Of a stretch of 30,425 bases of DNA, positions 6,637 through 14,954 are shown one piece after another. Within the stretch, counting starts at the first letter, position 1; each line of letters begins with the position of its first letter. Source of the stretch: Candidatus Pacearchaeota archaeon (GTDB lineage Archaea; Nanobdellota; Nanobdellia; Pacearchaeales; GW2011-AR1). Location of the stretch: positions 1-30,425 of the forward strand of contig JAGLIS010000011.1 of NCBI GenBank assembly GCA_023142835.1, written 5' to 3'. The position numbers and the translations under genes were made by a program. A model generated the notes under the pieces. That model was not told the origin of the DNA, made no database searches, and saw nothing but the letters and a program-made list of their open reading frames with translations.

Positions 6637-7758
6637 ATGGTGACAGTAAAATCTTCAGGTAATAGAAATTTAATCGCAGGGGTTATCCTAATATTTTTTA
6701 TCTTAAGCATAAATCTTCCAGTAGTTTCGGCACAAAATGATGAAGTAGTCTTACATTTCTTTTATGGGAAAGGATGTCCTCACTGCGGATCTGCATTAGA
6801 TTTTTTAGACGAGCTCGAAAAAGATAATCCTTTTTTGGTTGTTGAAGAACACGAAATTTATTTCGACCAAGAAGAGAGAAAATTGTTTGAACAAATAATT
6901 AAAGCCTTCGGAGAAGAAATTGAGGGTGTCCCGACAATTTTTATTAATGATAAAGTTGTTGTAGGGTTCAGTAATTCTATTGCTGAATCTATTAGGGATG
7001 AAGTTGCCTTATGTCTCAAGGAAGGATGTGAGGATCCAATTAACAAAGTAACTAATGAAGAGGTTCTCCAAAAACTAACTTTACCTGCAGTTATTTTAGC
7101 TGCAATTATCGATGCTATTAATCCTTGCGCGTTTGCGGTTTTAATACTTCTAATGTCTACAATTCTTATTTCAAGGGATAGAAGGAAGGCATTATTTTCA
7201 GGACTAGCATTTTCGGCGTCCATTTTTATTTCATATTTTTTAATGGGTGTTGGATTATACTCGGCTATTCAAGCTACAGGTATAAGCCATATTTTTTTTG
7301 TTGTCATCGCTGTTCTTGCAATAGTTCTCGGATTATTTAATCTAAAGGATTATTTGTGGTATGGAAAATGGTTTGTTATGGAAGTTCCGTTGAGCTGGAG
7401 ACCGAAATTGCAATCTTTGATTAAGGGAATTACGTCTGTTCCCGGGGCTTTTGCCACCGGTTTTTTAGTAAGTTTATTCTTATTACCTTGTACCTCGGGA
7501 CCTTACATAGTTATCTTGGGATTATTGGCTCAAGCAACCACCAAGGTTTATGCTTTATTTTTGCTTGTAATTTATAACTTAATTTTTATTTCCCCAATGA
7601 TTTTTATCACCTTTGCAATTTATTTTGGGTTAACTACTGCGGAGAAAGCGGAGAAGATGAGAAAGAGGAAATTGAAAATATTGCATTTGATTGCAGGGAT
7701 AGTTATGTTATGTTTGGGGATTGGAATGTTGATTGCGATAAAGTTGGGGATGATTTGA
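6637..7758 (+). CDS. thioredoxin-like domain fused to CcdA/DsbD-type membrane electron carrier
   Basis: 373 residues in two parts. A hydrophobic signal/anchor (about 12-32, ending VVSAQ) is followed by an extracytoplasmic glutaredoxin/thioredoxin-like domain with the active site C47-P-H-C50 and the cis-proline loop GVPT (97-100). From about residue 150 come six hydrophobic helices of the CcdA/DsbD family, with the paired redox cysteines C164 (INPCAFA) and C285 (LPCTSGP). By analogy with DsbD, the membrane part would take electrons from cytosolic thioredoxin and pass them to the outer domain, to reduce or isomerise disulfides of exported proteins. A further pair (C126, C131) follows the thioredoxin fold. 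The thioredoxin reductase at 19276 could feed it. A TATA box TTTATAA lies at 6599-6605. Confidence 0.85.
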   Translation: MVTVKSSGNRNLIAGVILIFFILSINLPVVSAQNDEVVLHFFYGKGCPHCGSALDFLDELEKDNPFLVVEEHEIYFDQEERKLFEQIIKAFGEEIEGVPTIFINDKVVVGFSNSIAESIRDEVALCLKEGCEDPINKVTNEEVLQKLTLPAVILAAIIDAINPCAFAVLILLMSTILISRDRRKALFSGLAFSASIFISYFLMGVGLYSAIQATGISHIFFVVIAVLAIVLGLFNLKDYLWYGKWFVMEVPLSWRPKLQSLIKGITSVPGAFATGFLVSLFLLPCTSGPYIVILGLLAQATTKVYALFLLVIYNLIFISPMIFITFAIYFGLTTAEKAEKMRKRKLKILHLIAGIVMLCLGIGMLIAIKLGMI

Positions 7759-7793
7759 GGTTTGGGATAAGGGAACTTTATAACGAAGCATAA

Positions 7794-7802
7794 TTTTAAA
7801 TA
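7794..7802 (+). promoter_or_regulatory. TATA box pointing to ATG 7825
   Basis: TTTTAAATA is centred 26 nt before ATG 7825-7827, the spacing seen at other leaderless genes in this window. It argues that translation of the next gene should begin at 7825, although that ATG is out of frame with the main ORF. Confidence 0.5.
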
Positions 7803-7915
7803 CCTGTTATTTACTCAATAATTTATGAGAAAAATCTGGATCCGCCCTAGATATCAAATTAGGAGAACTTGTAGGAGAAGTTATTGGATTTTATAATTCT
7901 AGAGATACTAATGGA

Positions 7916-8182
7916 ATGAAAGAAACGTTTGAATTGTACAAAAATCAGGAAGTTGAAAAAATTAAGGGGAAAATACCTGTTTGTGAGGCAACTTTGTTGG
8001 CAAAAAAAACTTATATGATCGCTGCAGAACTTGCTGATGCCCATATAGGGGAAGAACTAAGTAAAACAACTCAAAATTCATATTTTTTACAGAATGCTAT
8101 TAAACAGGTTGGTCAAGGACCGATTAGTCAATTTACTAAAAAAACCATAGATTATCAACCATTTGATCCGAGTATGAATTAA
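7916..8182 (+). CDS. small hypothetical protein, start apparently frameshifted
   Basis: The open frame from ATG 7916 gives 88 residues, but the same frame stays open and protein-like upstream to 7829 (SALDIKLGELVGEVIGFYNS). No start codon exists there; a TGA at 7826 closes it. ATG 7825, placed correctly for a leaderless start, is out of frame; removing one A from the A5 run at 7830-7834 would join it and give about 118 residues beginning MRKSGSALDIK. So either the gene carries a real or sequencing frameshift, or it starts late at 7916. The protein is soluble with helical stretches (ATLLAKKTYMIAAELADAHIGEELS). I recognise no family. It follows the CcdA fusion on the same strand. Confidence 0.5.
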   Translation: MKETFELYKNQEVEKIKGKIPVCEATLLAKKTYMIAAELADAHIGEELSKTTQNSYFLQNAIKQVGQGPISQFTKKTIDYQPFDPSMN

Positions 8183-8586
8183 AACCCAAATTATTTCTTC
8201 TTTTTGACTATCCTTGATTATGTGTGGTGGCGAGCGAAGTGAAGCAATTTTTTATTCTGTGTTAAGAGAATAGGAAGTTTCCGTTAGATTTGGTTTGAGT
8301 TGATTGCGGTTAGGCTAGGGATGATTTGATTTTTGGTTTGAATGGGTTGAAGAGTTAAGCAACGAAGAGTTTTGATTTTCTCATACATCGATTTTAATCA
8401 ATGTTTGCTGAATAAACGAAGAGAATTCGTAAATATGAGTGGAGCGACTGCAAGGAGAGAAACCTATTAAAACCGGTTGTACTCTCTGATAGGGATTGGT
8501 TTTTAGTGCAACATTCCGAAGAACAAAGTCCGAAAAAATCAAAGTAAAATTTTCGTTTCCAATCAACAACCCACCATTCGCTTCGC
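8183..8586. other. intergenic remnant region beside the IS element
   Basis: 404 bases with no convincing gene. At 8300-8329 it carries LIAVRLGMI plus a stop, matching 25 of 30 bases of the last codons of the CcdA gene (7729-7758, LIAIKLGMI). Purine-rich GCGAGCGAAGTGAAGC lies at about 8229-8245 and GCGAAGCGAAT (minus strand) at about 8576-8586. Minus-strand ORFs at 8381-8600 overlap the tnpA end in other frames and look non-coding. Part may be the right end of the IS or decayed duplicated DNA. Confidence 0.4.
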
Positions 8587-9042
8587 TCATTTCGCAGCAA
8601 GCTGCGGGGTATGAAATTCGAACAGCTTGAGATTCTTTTCGTTCCTTCCCTGATTTCTCACATAATTCCTCACTTGCTCTAACGCCCTTCCGTCGCCAAC
8701 AGTATCGATATGCCCTCCATCACTCCAAAATTCCCCTCCCCAAAGTTCCTCTTCCTTTATTTTCGGAAACTTCTTAAAAACCTGAATCGCCAAAATACTT
8801 TTACAAATTTGCATAATCCTCGACGGTGAATACCTCGGTGCACCCTCAACAACGACGTGAACATGATTTTCTTCGTGCCCAATAGCATCAAAAAAAACAA
8901 AATACCTTTCTTCAATTCCACGACAAATTTCCTTCATGAACTCAAAAACCTCGTCACTGACAAGACTTTTTCGATACTTCACCACAAAAACCATGTGATA
9001 CCGAATCCGATATGAACAATGAGAAGCTTTACGCAATTTCAT
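8587..9042 (-). CDS. tnpA: IS200/IS605-family Y1 transposase
   Basis: 151 residues, full length for the family. The metal-binding HUH motif is H60-V-H62 in HEENHVHVVV. The catalytic tyrosine is expected at Y127 (LEQVRNYVRNQG). The WGGEFWSDGGHIDTVGD stretch (101-117) is a further family signature. The enzyme cuts and joins single-stranded DNA at hairpin-marked ends. No tnpB is present, so this is the IS200 type. The last codons (TPQLAAK and stop) lie inside the terminal hairpin repeat at 8592-8612, so coding sequence and transposon end overlap. All catalytic residues are intact and the element may be active. Confidence 0.95.
   Translation of the reverse strand: MKLRKASHCSYRIRYHMVFVVKYRKSLVSDEVFEFMKEICRGIEERYFVFFDAIGHEENHVHVVVEGAPRYSPSRIMQICKSILAIQVFKKFPKIKEEELWGGEFWSDGGHIDTVGDGRALEQVRNYVRNQGRNEKNLKLFEFHTPQLAAK
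8592..8612 (-). repeat. IS200 right-end hairpin, inside tnpA 3' end
   Basis: Identical to 9076-9096 over 21 nt; contains CGCAGC-AA-GCTGCG. It encodes the last residues of TnpA. Confidence 0.7.
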
Positions 9043-9075
9043 AAAAAAGCTAATACTAAAAACTAGTTAAGCTTA

Positions 9076-9096
9076 TCGCAGCAAGCTGCGGGGTAT
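9076..9096 (-). repeat. IS200 left-end hairpin
   Basis: The second copy of the 21-nt repeat, 34 nt upstream of the tnpA start. An imperfect second hairpin (ATTCACCC-AAA-GGGGAAT) follows at about 9095-9112, near the expected tip. Confidence 0.7.
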
Positions 9097-9249
9097 TCAC
9101 CCAAAGGGGAATAAATCTCAAAATCTCTGATTTTAACTAAATATCCAAAGGACTAGAGGTGAGAACCCCCACCATATCAGTATAAACTTTAGAGCGATAA
9201 CTGAGCGAAAAATTTAAAACTATCTTGGCTATTTAGTTCATAGAATAAG

Positions 9250-11058
9250 ATGTTAACTGAAGAAATAGATTTTTGGGATGGATTAATAGAAAAATCAAGA
9301 GATTTAGATTTAGCAAGAAAGTTCTATCCAAAAGCAGGCAGACCTGAAAGAGTAAAAGAAGTTTTCAAGAGTGCGGCTAGAAATCTAGTAAGTTATGATA
9401 TTCTACTACAACATAAATTTGAAGAGGGAGCATATAGACCAGAATTAACAGATGATGAAGTAGGACAAATCGCAAGAGAAGAAGTTCAGCGTGATGTTAA
9501 AGATGAATATTTGGAGGGAATATTCAAGAAATTGGATTTTCCTGTTTATGCTCAAGCAAATTTCTCAGATGAACAAATGGGTGGTTTAGTCAATAAAGTA
9601 TTAAAAAAAGGAGCACAAGGGTATAATCCAGGAGAACATCCAAGAAAATTTGCTAAAGAGTTGGTAGAATTTCCAGCTATGCACGAATGTCCTGAAGAAG
9701 TATCTTTTACTTATGCTGTTTTTGATGATTCAAGATATCAGAGATTTGCTAAACCAGAATTAGCAAGGAATGTGGTAACATTAAAGGTATTTCATGATTT
9801 GCTTTTAGGGAGATTTGGAAAAGCATCTGAAACTAGAGAGGAACATCAACAACATTATGATAGTGATTTGGCCTGCCAACTTGTTAGTGATTTTATTGAA
9901 CATGAAGCATTTACTGAAGAGAATTATTCATTAGAATATCTTGTCGCAGCTAAAAGGAGTGCATTTGGAGATTTATTCCCAAAAGATATTGACAGAAGAA
10001 TTGAGCAGAGGGCCAAAGAGTTTGATGATTATGTAGAACAGCATAGAGCTGAAATTCGTGAAGATTTTGATATTCAACAAGCAAGGAATAGTTATCTTGC
10101 TGGATATATGCGTCTAACTCTTGTAAGAGATATTACTGATTATTTAGATGGAAAAATAGAGCTATCTCCAACGCAAGAGATGGACAAAGCAGTTTTAACA
10201 TTTAGAAATGGGCATGTTAAACAACAATATGCTCAAAAGAGAGGTTTACCATATGAAAAAAATTTATCATATGAAAAAACAACAGCACAATTATATGCAG
10301 ATGGATTAAATAGAGCATTTGATGAAGCAGAAGACACATTTGGGATATTGGTTGGAATGAAAGTATTGGGAGAACTTTTAGGTAATCAAGAATATGTTGA
10401 AGGAATTGGAAAAGAAAAAGTTCGAACAATATTAAATGAACGAACTGCAAAAGCAATGCAAGATGGTAAAGCTCATGTTGTTTATGCATTGAGATTTGGA
10501 ACTAATTTGAGTCAGAATAATAGACATCCTGCTGTATCCCATTTTAATGAATATGTGAGTGTTGATAGAAGTAATTTATTAGAATCTATGGTTTCATCAG
10601 TAGATTGGAATCCTGAACATCTATTATCAGATAAATATGATTTTGGTTATGATAATCTTACATCTGCTGGAACAAGCGAAGTTGATGATGCTTATGAATT
10701 ATATCAAACAATTCAGCAAGATGGAGGTAGATTACCATCAGATGAAGTAATAAGAAAATTAGTATTCTTAAAAATGGCAATGCATGTAAAGGAACATTAC
10801 GAAGGTAGCGGAATGAGGGCTGTTGTAGATGTTTTTGAAAATCCTGCGAATTCTGAATATATCAATTCAGACCAAACGGGAAGATTATTGACTAAGTTAT
10901 TTGATGATTATTGGGAGAAACGTAGAATTGATGGTTTTATGGAAGCAGAAGCAGTTCCATATTTTTATGTTTTAGCAAGTTCAAAATTAGGAACGTTAGT
11001 AGAAGGTGATCAAAGATTAGCTCCATACTTTAAACTTCATCAATTTATAGAAGCTTAG
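9250..11058 (+). CDS. large soluble helical protein of unknown family
   Basis: 602 residues, acidic, with no signal peptide, membrane helix or nucleotide-binding motif that I can find. It is dominated by charged amphipathic helices (for example DEVGQIAREEVQRDVKDEYL and RRIEQRAKEFDDYVEQHRAE) and has only two cysteines. Isolated His/Asp/Glu clusters (EEHQQHYDSD, FIEHEAF) do not form a known metal motif. I do not recognise the family and assign no function. A TATA-like TTTAAAA at 9213-9219 predicts a short leader before ATG 9250. It stands alone, between the IS200 element and a hairpin at 11076. Codon use is like the neighbours, so it does not look freshly acquired. It could be a lineage-specific protein. 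Confidence 0.7.
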   Translation: MLTEEIDFWDGLIEKSRDLDLARKFYPKAGRPERVKEVFKSAARNLVSYDILLQHKFEEGAYRPELTDDEVGQIAREEVQRDVKDEYLEGIFKKLDFPVYAQANFSDEQMGGLVNKVLKKGAQGYNPGEHPRKFAKELVEFPAMHECPEEVSFTYAVFDDSRYQRFAKPELARNVVTLKVFHDLLLGRFGKASETREEHQQHYDSDLACQLVSDFIEHEAFTEENYSLEYLVAAKRSAFGDLFPKDIDRRIEQRAKEFDDYVEQHRAEIREDFDIQQARNSYLAGYMRLTLVRDITDYLDGKIELSPTQEMDKAVLTFRNGHVKQQYAQKRGLPYEKNLSYEKTTAQLYADGLNRAFDEAEDTFGILVGMKVLGELLGNQEYVEGIGKEKVRTILNERTAKAMQDGKAHVVYALRFGTNLSQNNRHPAVSHFNEYVSVDRSNLLESMVSSVDWNPEHLLSDKYDFGYDNLTSAGTSEVDDAYELYQTIQQDGGRLPSDEVIRKLVFLKMAMHVKEHYEGSGMRAVVDVFENPANSEYINSDQTGRLLTKLFDDYWEKRRIDGFMEAEAVPYFYVLASSKLGTLVEGDQRLAPYFKLHQFIEA

Positions 11059-11075
11059 TAAAGATATGTAGTATT

Positions 11076-11118
11076 CTTGTGCAAAGCACAAGTTGGGGTT
11101 CTCGCTTCTTTTTTCTTA
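11076..11118 (+). terminator. hairpin plus T-run after the 602-residue gene
   Basis: CTTGTGC-AAA-GCACAAG (11076-11092) is a perfect 7-bp stem with a 3-nt loop, 17 nt after the stop codon. A T-rich stretch (CTTCTTTTTTCTT) follows at about 11105-11117. Confidence 0.5.
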
Positions 11119-11236
11119 AGAAATGGAAATTTTATTGAGTTTAACATAAGATTATTAATAATAAATTATTGGTAATCCTCTAATTAGTGCATAAATAATA
11201 GTTTTGTTTCAACTTTATTTCAATTTAAATAACGGC

Positions 11237-13780
11237 CTACCCCAAATAAATCCCAACCTTCCCTGGCTTCGCCCTCTTCGCCTTCCCTTCAGGGTCAAAT
11301 TTCTTAGAATCATTAACTGCAAAAACTTTGACTTCTTTTCCAATCGCTTTTCCAATTTTTCCAGTGTCAATCTTTCCTAATTCAAATGGCATCACATAAA
11401 GATAAACAACTTTCCCAGTTCCAACTTTCTCAAGAACATATTTTATATCCTCAATAATCTTCGAATTCAAATCTACACCTTTCTCTTTTTTCTTCTCTGA
11501 CTTTTCAACTTTCGGCCATTTACTTAAGGAAATAAAATCGTTATTCCCCAGTTTTTCCCAAAGCTCCTCGGCAATGTGCGGACAAATCGGACTAAGCAAC
11601 TTCAACGAAATCCCGAAGTCTTCTTTAGAAACTTCTTTCTGTTCGGCCAAGAAATCAAACAACTCTTTCAATTTAATAGTCGCTTTCCTATATTGGAAAT
11701 TTCCATAGAATTCGGTGACATCCCTAGTTGTCGAACTTAACTTAGAGATAAAATCTTCAGAACTTTTTCCAAACTTTATATTTTCTGAAATACTAAAAAT
11801 CTTCTTGATAAATCTTAAACTTCCCTGAATTCCTTTGTCCGACCAATCTCGAGGTTTATCTGGAGCTGCTAATGATAATAAAAAATATCTCGCACTATCC
11901 ATCCCGTATTTCTTAGAAATCTCGTCGGGATTGATAATATTTCCTTTAGACTTGCTCATTTTTTCTCCATCAGAACCATGAAGCATCCCTTGATTAAATA
12001 GTACTTTAAACGGCTCATCAAAATCTAAAAACTTTAAATCTCGGAGAACTTTGGTAAAAAATCTAGCGTAAATTAAATGCATACACGCATGTTCCGCCCC
12101 CCCAATATATTGGTCAACAGGTAACCACTTTTTAATCTTCTTTATATCAAAAGGTTTTTTCTCATTTTTATTATCTGGATACCTCAAAAAGTACCACGAA
12201 GAATCAAAAAACGTATCCATAGTCTCGGTTTCTCTTTTTCCAGCACCGCCACATTTAGGACATTTAACATTAATCCATCCTTCATTCGTCTCTAAAGGAT
12301 TACCCTTACCAAATTTAACTTTCTCTGGTAAAACCACTGGCAAATCTTTTTCAGGAACAGGAACAAGACCACATCCCTCACAACGAATAATCGGAATCGG
12401 CGTTCCCCAATATCTTTGCCGACTAAATCCCCAATCTCTTAATTTATAATTAACAACTTTTCTTGCCTTGCCTTGTTTTTTTAACCACACTGTTATTTTT
12501 TCTTTTGCTTTAGTATTATCTAAACCATTGAATTGTCCAGAATTAATTAAAGTACCAGGACCTGTGTAAGCTCCATCAACTTTTCCATTCACAAAATTAT
12601 TAACAAATTCTTCATATCCTTCATCAAATGATTTATTTTTAGGAAGTTCTAGATTAAACCCCTTCTTTGAAGGTTTGATTACTTCAATAATCTTGATTTC
12701 ATTATATTTCCTAACAAAATCTCTATCTCGATGATCGTGAGCGGGAACCGCCATAACCATTCCTGAACCATAATCAGCGACGACAAAGTTTCCAGCATAA
12801 ATTGGAATCCTCTCGCCATTTACAGGATTAATCGCGTAACTCCCAGTAAGAACTCCCTTCTTTTCTAGTTCTGCCATTTCCTTTTCAGAAACCGAGCCAA
12901 CATTTTTTAGAAACTCCTCGACTTCCTTTTTTTGCTCGTCGGTGACTATGCTCATTAATTTCTCATGTTGGGCGGAAACTACCATGAATGTTACTCCGAA
13001 AATCGTGTCTGGACGGGTTGTGAAAATTGGCCATTTAACACCATTAACCTCAAAATCAATCTCCGTCCCCTCACTTCGTCCAATCCAATTTTTTTGCATC
13101 GCTTTAATCTTCTCTGGCCAATCAAGTTTATCAAGGCCATTAAGAAGTTCGTCTGCATACTTCGTCGTCTTCAAATACCATCCTTCTAATTGTCTAATCT
13201 CAATCTTAGAATCGCATCTCTCACAAATTCCTCCTTGAGCCTGCTCATTTGAAATAATTGTATTACATGAAGGACACCAATTAACCGAAGCTTTCTTTCT
13301 ATAAATCAACCCTGCCTCTAAAAACTTTAAAAAGAAATACTGGTTCCATCGATAATATTCAGGATACATTGTAGCCAGAGTCTTCGTCCAATCATAACTA
13401 AGCCCCAACTCTTTCATCTGTCGAATATAATTCTTTATTGCTTTTTCAGTAAATGGTTTGGGATGCTCACCTGCTTTAATTGCTGCATTTTCAGCTGGAA
13501 GACCCAAGGCGTCAAAGCCCATAGGATATAAAACCTCGAAACCATTCATTCTCTTAAAACGCGCCATTACATCTCCGATAGAATAATTAAGTGCGTGACC
13601 CATATGAAGTCCCGACGCTGACGGATACGGAAACATTTCCAAGATGTAATATTTTTCCTTCTTAGAATTATCATTAACTTTGCCTGAAGCCGAGGGTACA
13701 CCTTGAGTGCAAAAAATTTTCTCCTTCTCCCACTTACCTTGCCACTTTTTCTCAATCTTTGCAAAATTAATTTCTATCAT
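11237..13780 (-). CDS. leuS: leucyl-tRNA synthetase, bacterial type
   Basis: 847 residues from ATG 13778-13780 (MIEINFAKIEKKW); an in-frame TTG at 13795 is less likely. It charges tRNA-Leu with leucine. The class I signatures are H59-M-G-H62 and KMSKSKGN. Zinc-type cysteine pairs occur at WCPSCN...ICERCD, RCEGCG and KCPKCGG. The editing-domain threonines are in FTTRPDTIFGVTF. Length and the position of the editing domain after the first zinc region match the bacterial enzyme rather than the longer archaeal/eukaryal LeuRS, so bacterial origin by old transfer is inferred. It begins 15 nt after hisS on the same strand. Residues 24-41 carry a short polar insertion (TQGVPSASGKVNDNSK). Confidence 0.95.
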   Translation of the reverse strand: MIEINFAKIEKKWQGKWEKEKIFCTQGVPSASGKVNDNSKKEKYYILEMFPYPSASGLHMGHALNYSIGDVMARFKRMNGFEVLYPMGFDALGLPAENAAIKAGEHPKPFTEKAIKNYIRQMKELGLSYDWTKTLATMYPEYYRWNQYFFLKFLEAGLIYRKKASVNWCPSCNTIISNEQAQGGICERCDSKIEIRQLEGWYLKTTKYADELLNGLDKLDWPEKIKAMQKNWIGRSEGTEIDFEVNGVKWPIFTTRPDTIFGVTFMVVSAQHEKLMSIVTDEQKKEVEEFLKNVGSVSEKEMAELEKKGVLTGSYAINPVNGERIPIYAGNFVVADYGSGMVMAVPAHDHRDRDFVRKYNEIKIIEVIKPSKKGFNLELPKNKSFDEGYEEFVNNFVNGKVDGAYTGPGTLINSGQFNGLDNTKAKEKITVWLKKQGKARKVVNYKLRDWGFSRQRYWGTPIPIIRCEGCGLVPVPEKDLPVVLPEKVKFGKGNPLETNEGWINVKCPKCGGAGKRETETMDTFFDSSWYFLRYPDNKNEKKPFDIKKIKKWLPVDQYIGGAEHACMHLIYARFFTKVLRDLKFLDFDEPFKVLFNQGMLHGSDGEKMSKSKGNIINPDEISKKYGMDSARYFLLSLAAPDKPRDWSDKGIQGSLRFIKKIFSISENIKFGKSSEDFISKLSSTTRDVTEFYGNFQYRKATIKLKELFDFLAEQKEVSKEDFGISLKLLSPICPHIAEELWEKLGNNDFISLSKWPKVEKSEKKKEKGVDLNSKIIEDIKYVLEKVGTGKVVYLYVMPFELGKIDTGKIGKAIGKEVKVFAVNDSKKFDPEGKAKRAKPGKVGIYLG

Positions 13781-13795
13781 AGAAAAACCTACCAA

Positions 13796-14953
13796 TCAAA
13801 CTTTTAAAACGTTACTCTCACTTAGAAATTCTTCCTTACCAGTTTTCATATCTTTAACCCTAAATTTCTTTTTACTAATCTCTTCCTTCCCGATAAAGAT
13901 AACTTTCTCAATTCCCTTAGAATTAGCATAATCCATTGCCTTCCCGATAGATTTATCCAAAAGTAAATTCACCGAAATCCCCTTACCTCTCAAATTCTCA
14001 GCTAATTGTATCGATTCATTATCTTGCCCTATAGAAATAATTTGAATTTTAGTTTTATCTCCATCAATCTTTGACAATAAAGAGATTGGCTCTAATCCAA
14101 AAGTAATTCCTGTAGATTGAACATCTCCGACAAGATAACTTCCTCCGCCACAAAGCGAAACGTCTAAATCTTTTGACCAAATTTCAAAAATAGTCCCATT
14201 ATAATAAGATAATCCTCTAGCCAAAAATGGTTTAAACTCAACTTTAAATCCGTAAGCCTTACAAATATTTTTCAATTCTTTAATCTCTTTATAAAAATTA
14301 TACTTCTCAAATTCTTTTTCCGATTGTTCAAATATCTTAAGAAGTTTTTCGGCTCCAAATTTTTTGAGATTATCAGCTACTTCCTTTCTTGAAAGCTTAT
14401 CTAACTTATCTAATTCTCTAATCACTTGGTCTCGATTCTTTTCTTCAATTTTTTCAGTTACTAAAATTTCATTAATCAACTTTCTATTATTAACATAAAT
14501 CTTCACAGGCATATTCAATTTCTCAAAAATATTTTTCCCAAGTTTCAAACATTCCACTTCATCTTTTACACCACTCCCGACGACATCCGCATCACATTGA
14601 ATAAATTGTCTTAGTCTGCCTTTCTTTATTGGCTCATCTCTAAAGTTATATCCTATCTGATATCTTTTGTAAGGAAGTTTTTGGTTCTTGGATATTCTTT
14701 TTAATTGGAATGTAAATTCGTATCTTAGTGCGAGTTTTCGTTTTCCTCTGTCTTCTAATTTGAAAACGTCTCTCACAGCCTCGTCGTTAGGGTTGTCGCT
14801 TTTAACAAATTCTTCGAATTCTATTATGGGTGTCTCGGCAGGCTCGAAGCCGTAAAGTTCAAACTGTTCTTGAATAATTTTTTTTATCTTTTCTCGTTTC
14901 AGGGCTTCGTCCCCGACGAAATCTTTAAAGCCTTTTACTGTTTGTATGTTCAT
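13796..14953 (-). CDS. hisS: histidyl-tRNA synthetase
   Basis: 385 residues from ATG 14951-14953 (MNIQTVKGFKDFVGDE). Class II core: motif 2 region RYEFTFQLKR with RYQIGYNFRDE and QCDADVVG, the histidine-specific GLSYYNGTIFEI (the family's RGLxYYxG motif) and motif 3 in LCGGGSYL...GITFGLEP. The C-terminal anticodon-binding domain (from about residue 295) is present but short. It charges tRNA-His. The ATG lies 1 nt after the stop of a small membrane-protein gene, and leuS follows after 15 nt, so the three probably form one transcript. tRNA-His lies upstream of this cluster on the same strand. Confidence 0.93.
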   Translation of the reverse strand: MNIQTVKGFKDFVGDEALKREKIKKIIQEQFELYGFEPAETPIIEFEEFVKSDNPNDEAVRDVFKLEDRGKRKLALRYEFTFQLKRISKNQKLPYKRYQIGYNFRDEPIKKGRLRQFIQCDADVVGSGVKDEVECLKLGKNIFEKLNMPVKIYVNNRKLINEILVTEKIEEKNRDQVIRELDKLDKLSRKEVADNLKKFGAEKLLKIFEQSEKEFEKYNFYKEIKELKNICKAYGFKVEFKPFLARGLSYYNGTIFEIWSKDLDVSLCGGGSYLVGDVQSTGITFGLEPISLLSKIDGDKTKIQIISIGQDNESIQLAENLRGKGISVNLLLDKSIGKAMDYANSKGIEKVIFIGKEEISKKKFRVKDMKTGKEEFLSESNVLKV

Positions 14954-14954
14954 T

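Larger units (their letters stand above)
8592..9096 (-). mobile_element. IS200-type insertion sequence (minimum extent)
   Basis: A 21-nt sequence occurs identically at 8592-8612 and 9076-9096, in the same orientation, on either side of tnpA. Each copy contains the hairpin CGCAGC-AA-GCTGCG. IS200/IS605 transposases recognise such subterminal hairpins at both ends. The true tips lie some bases outside these repeats and cannot be fixed without an empty site, so the span given is a minimum. Confidence 0.75.

Noticed and set aside
8381..8600. Two overlapping minus-strand ORFs of 68-69 residues
   Set aside because: They overlap each other and the tnpA end in different frames, with low-complexity translations; more likely IS right-end or decayed DNA.
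10217..10489. 90-residue minus-strand ORF
   Set aside because: Antisense to the 602-residue gene; Leu/His/Phe-rich translation typical of a shadow frame.
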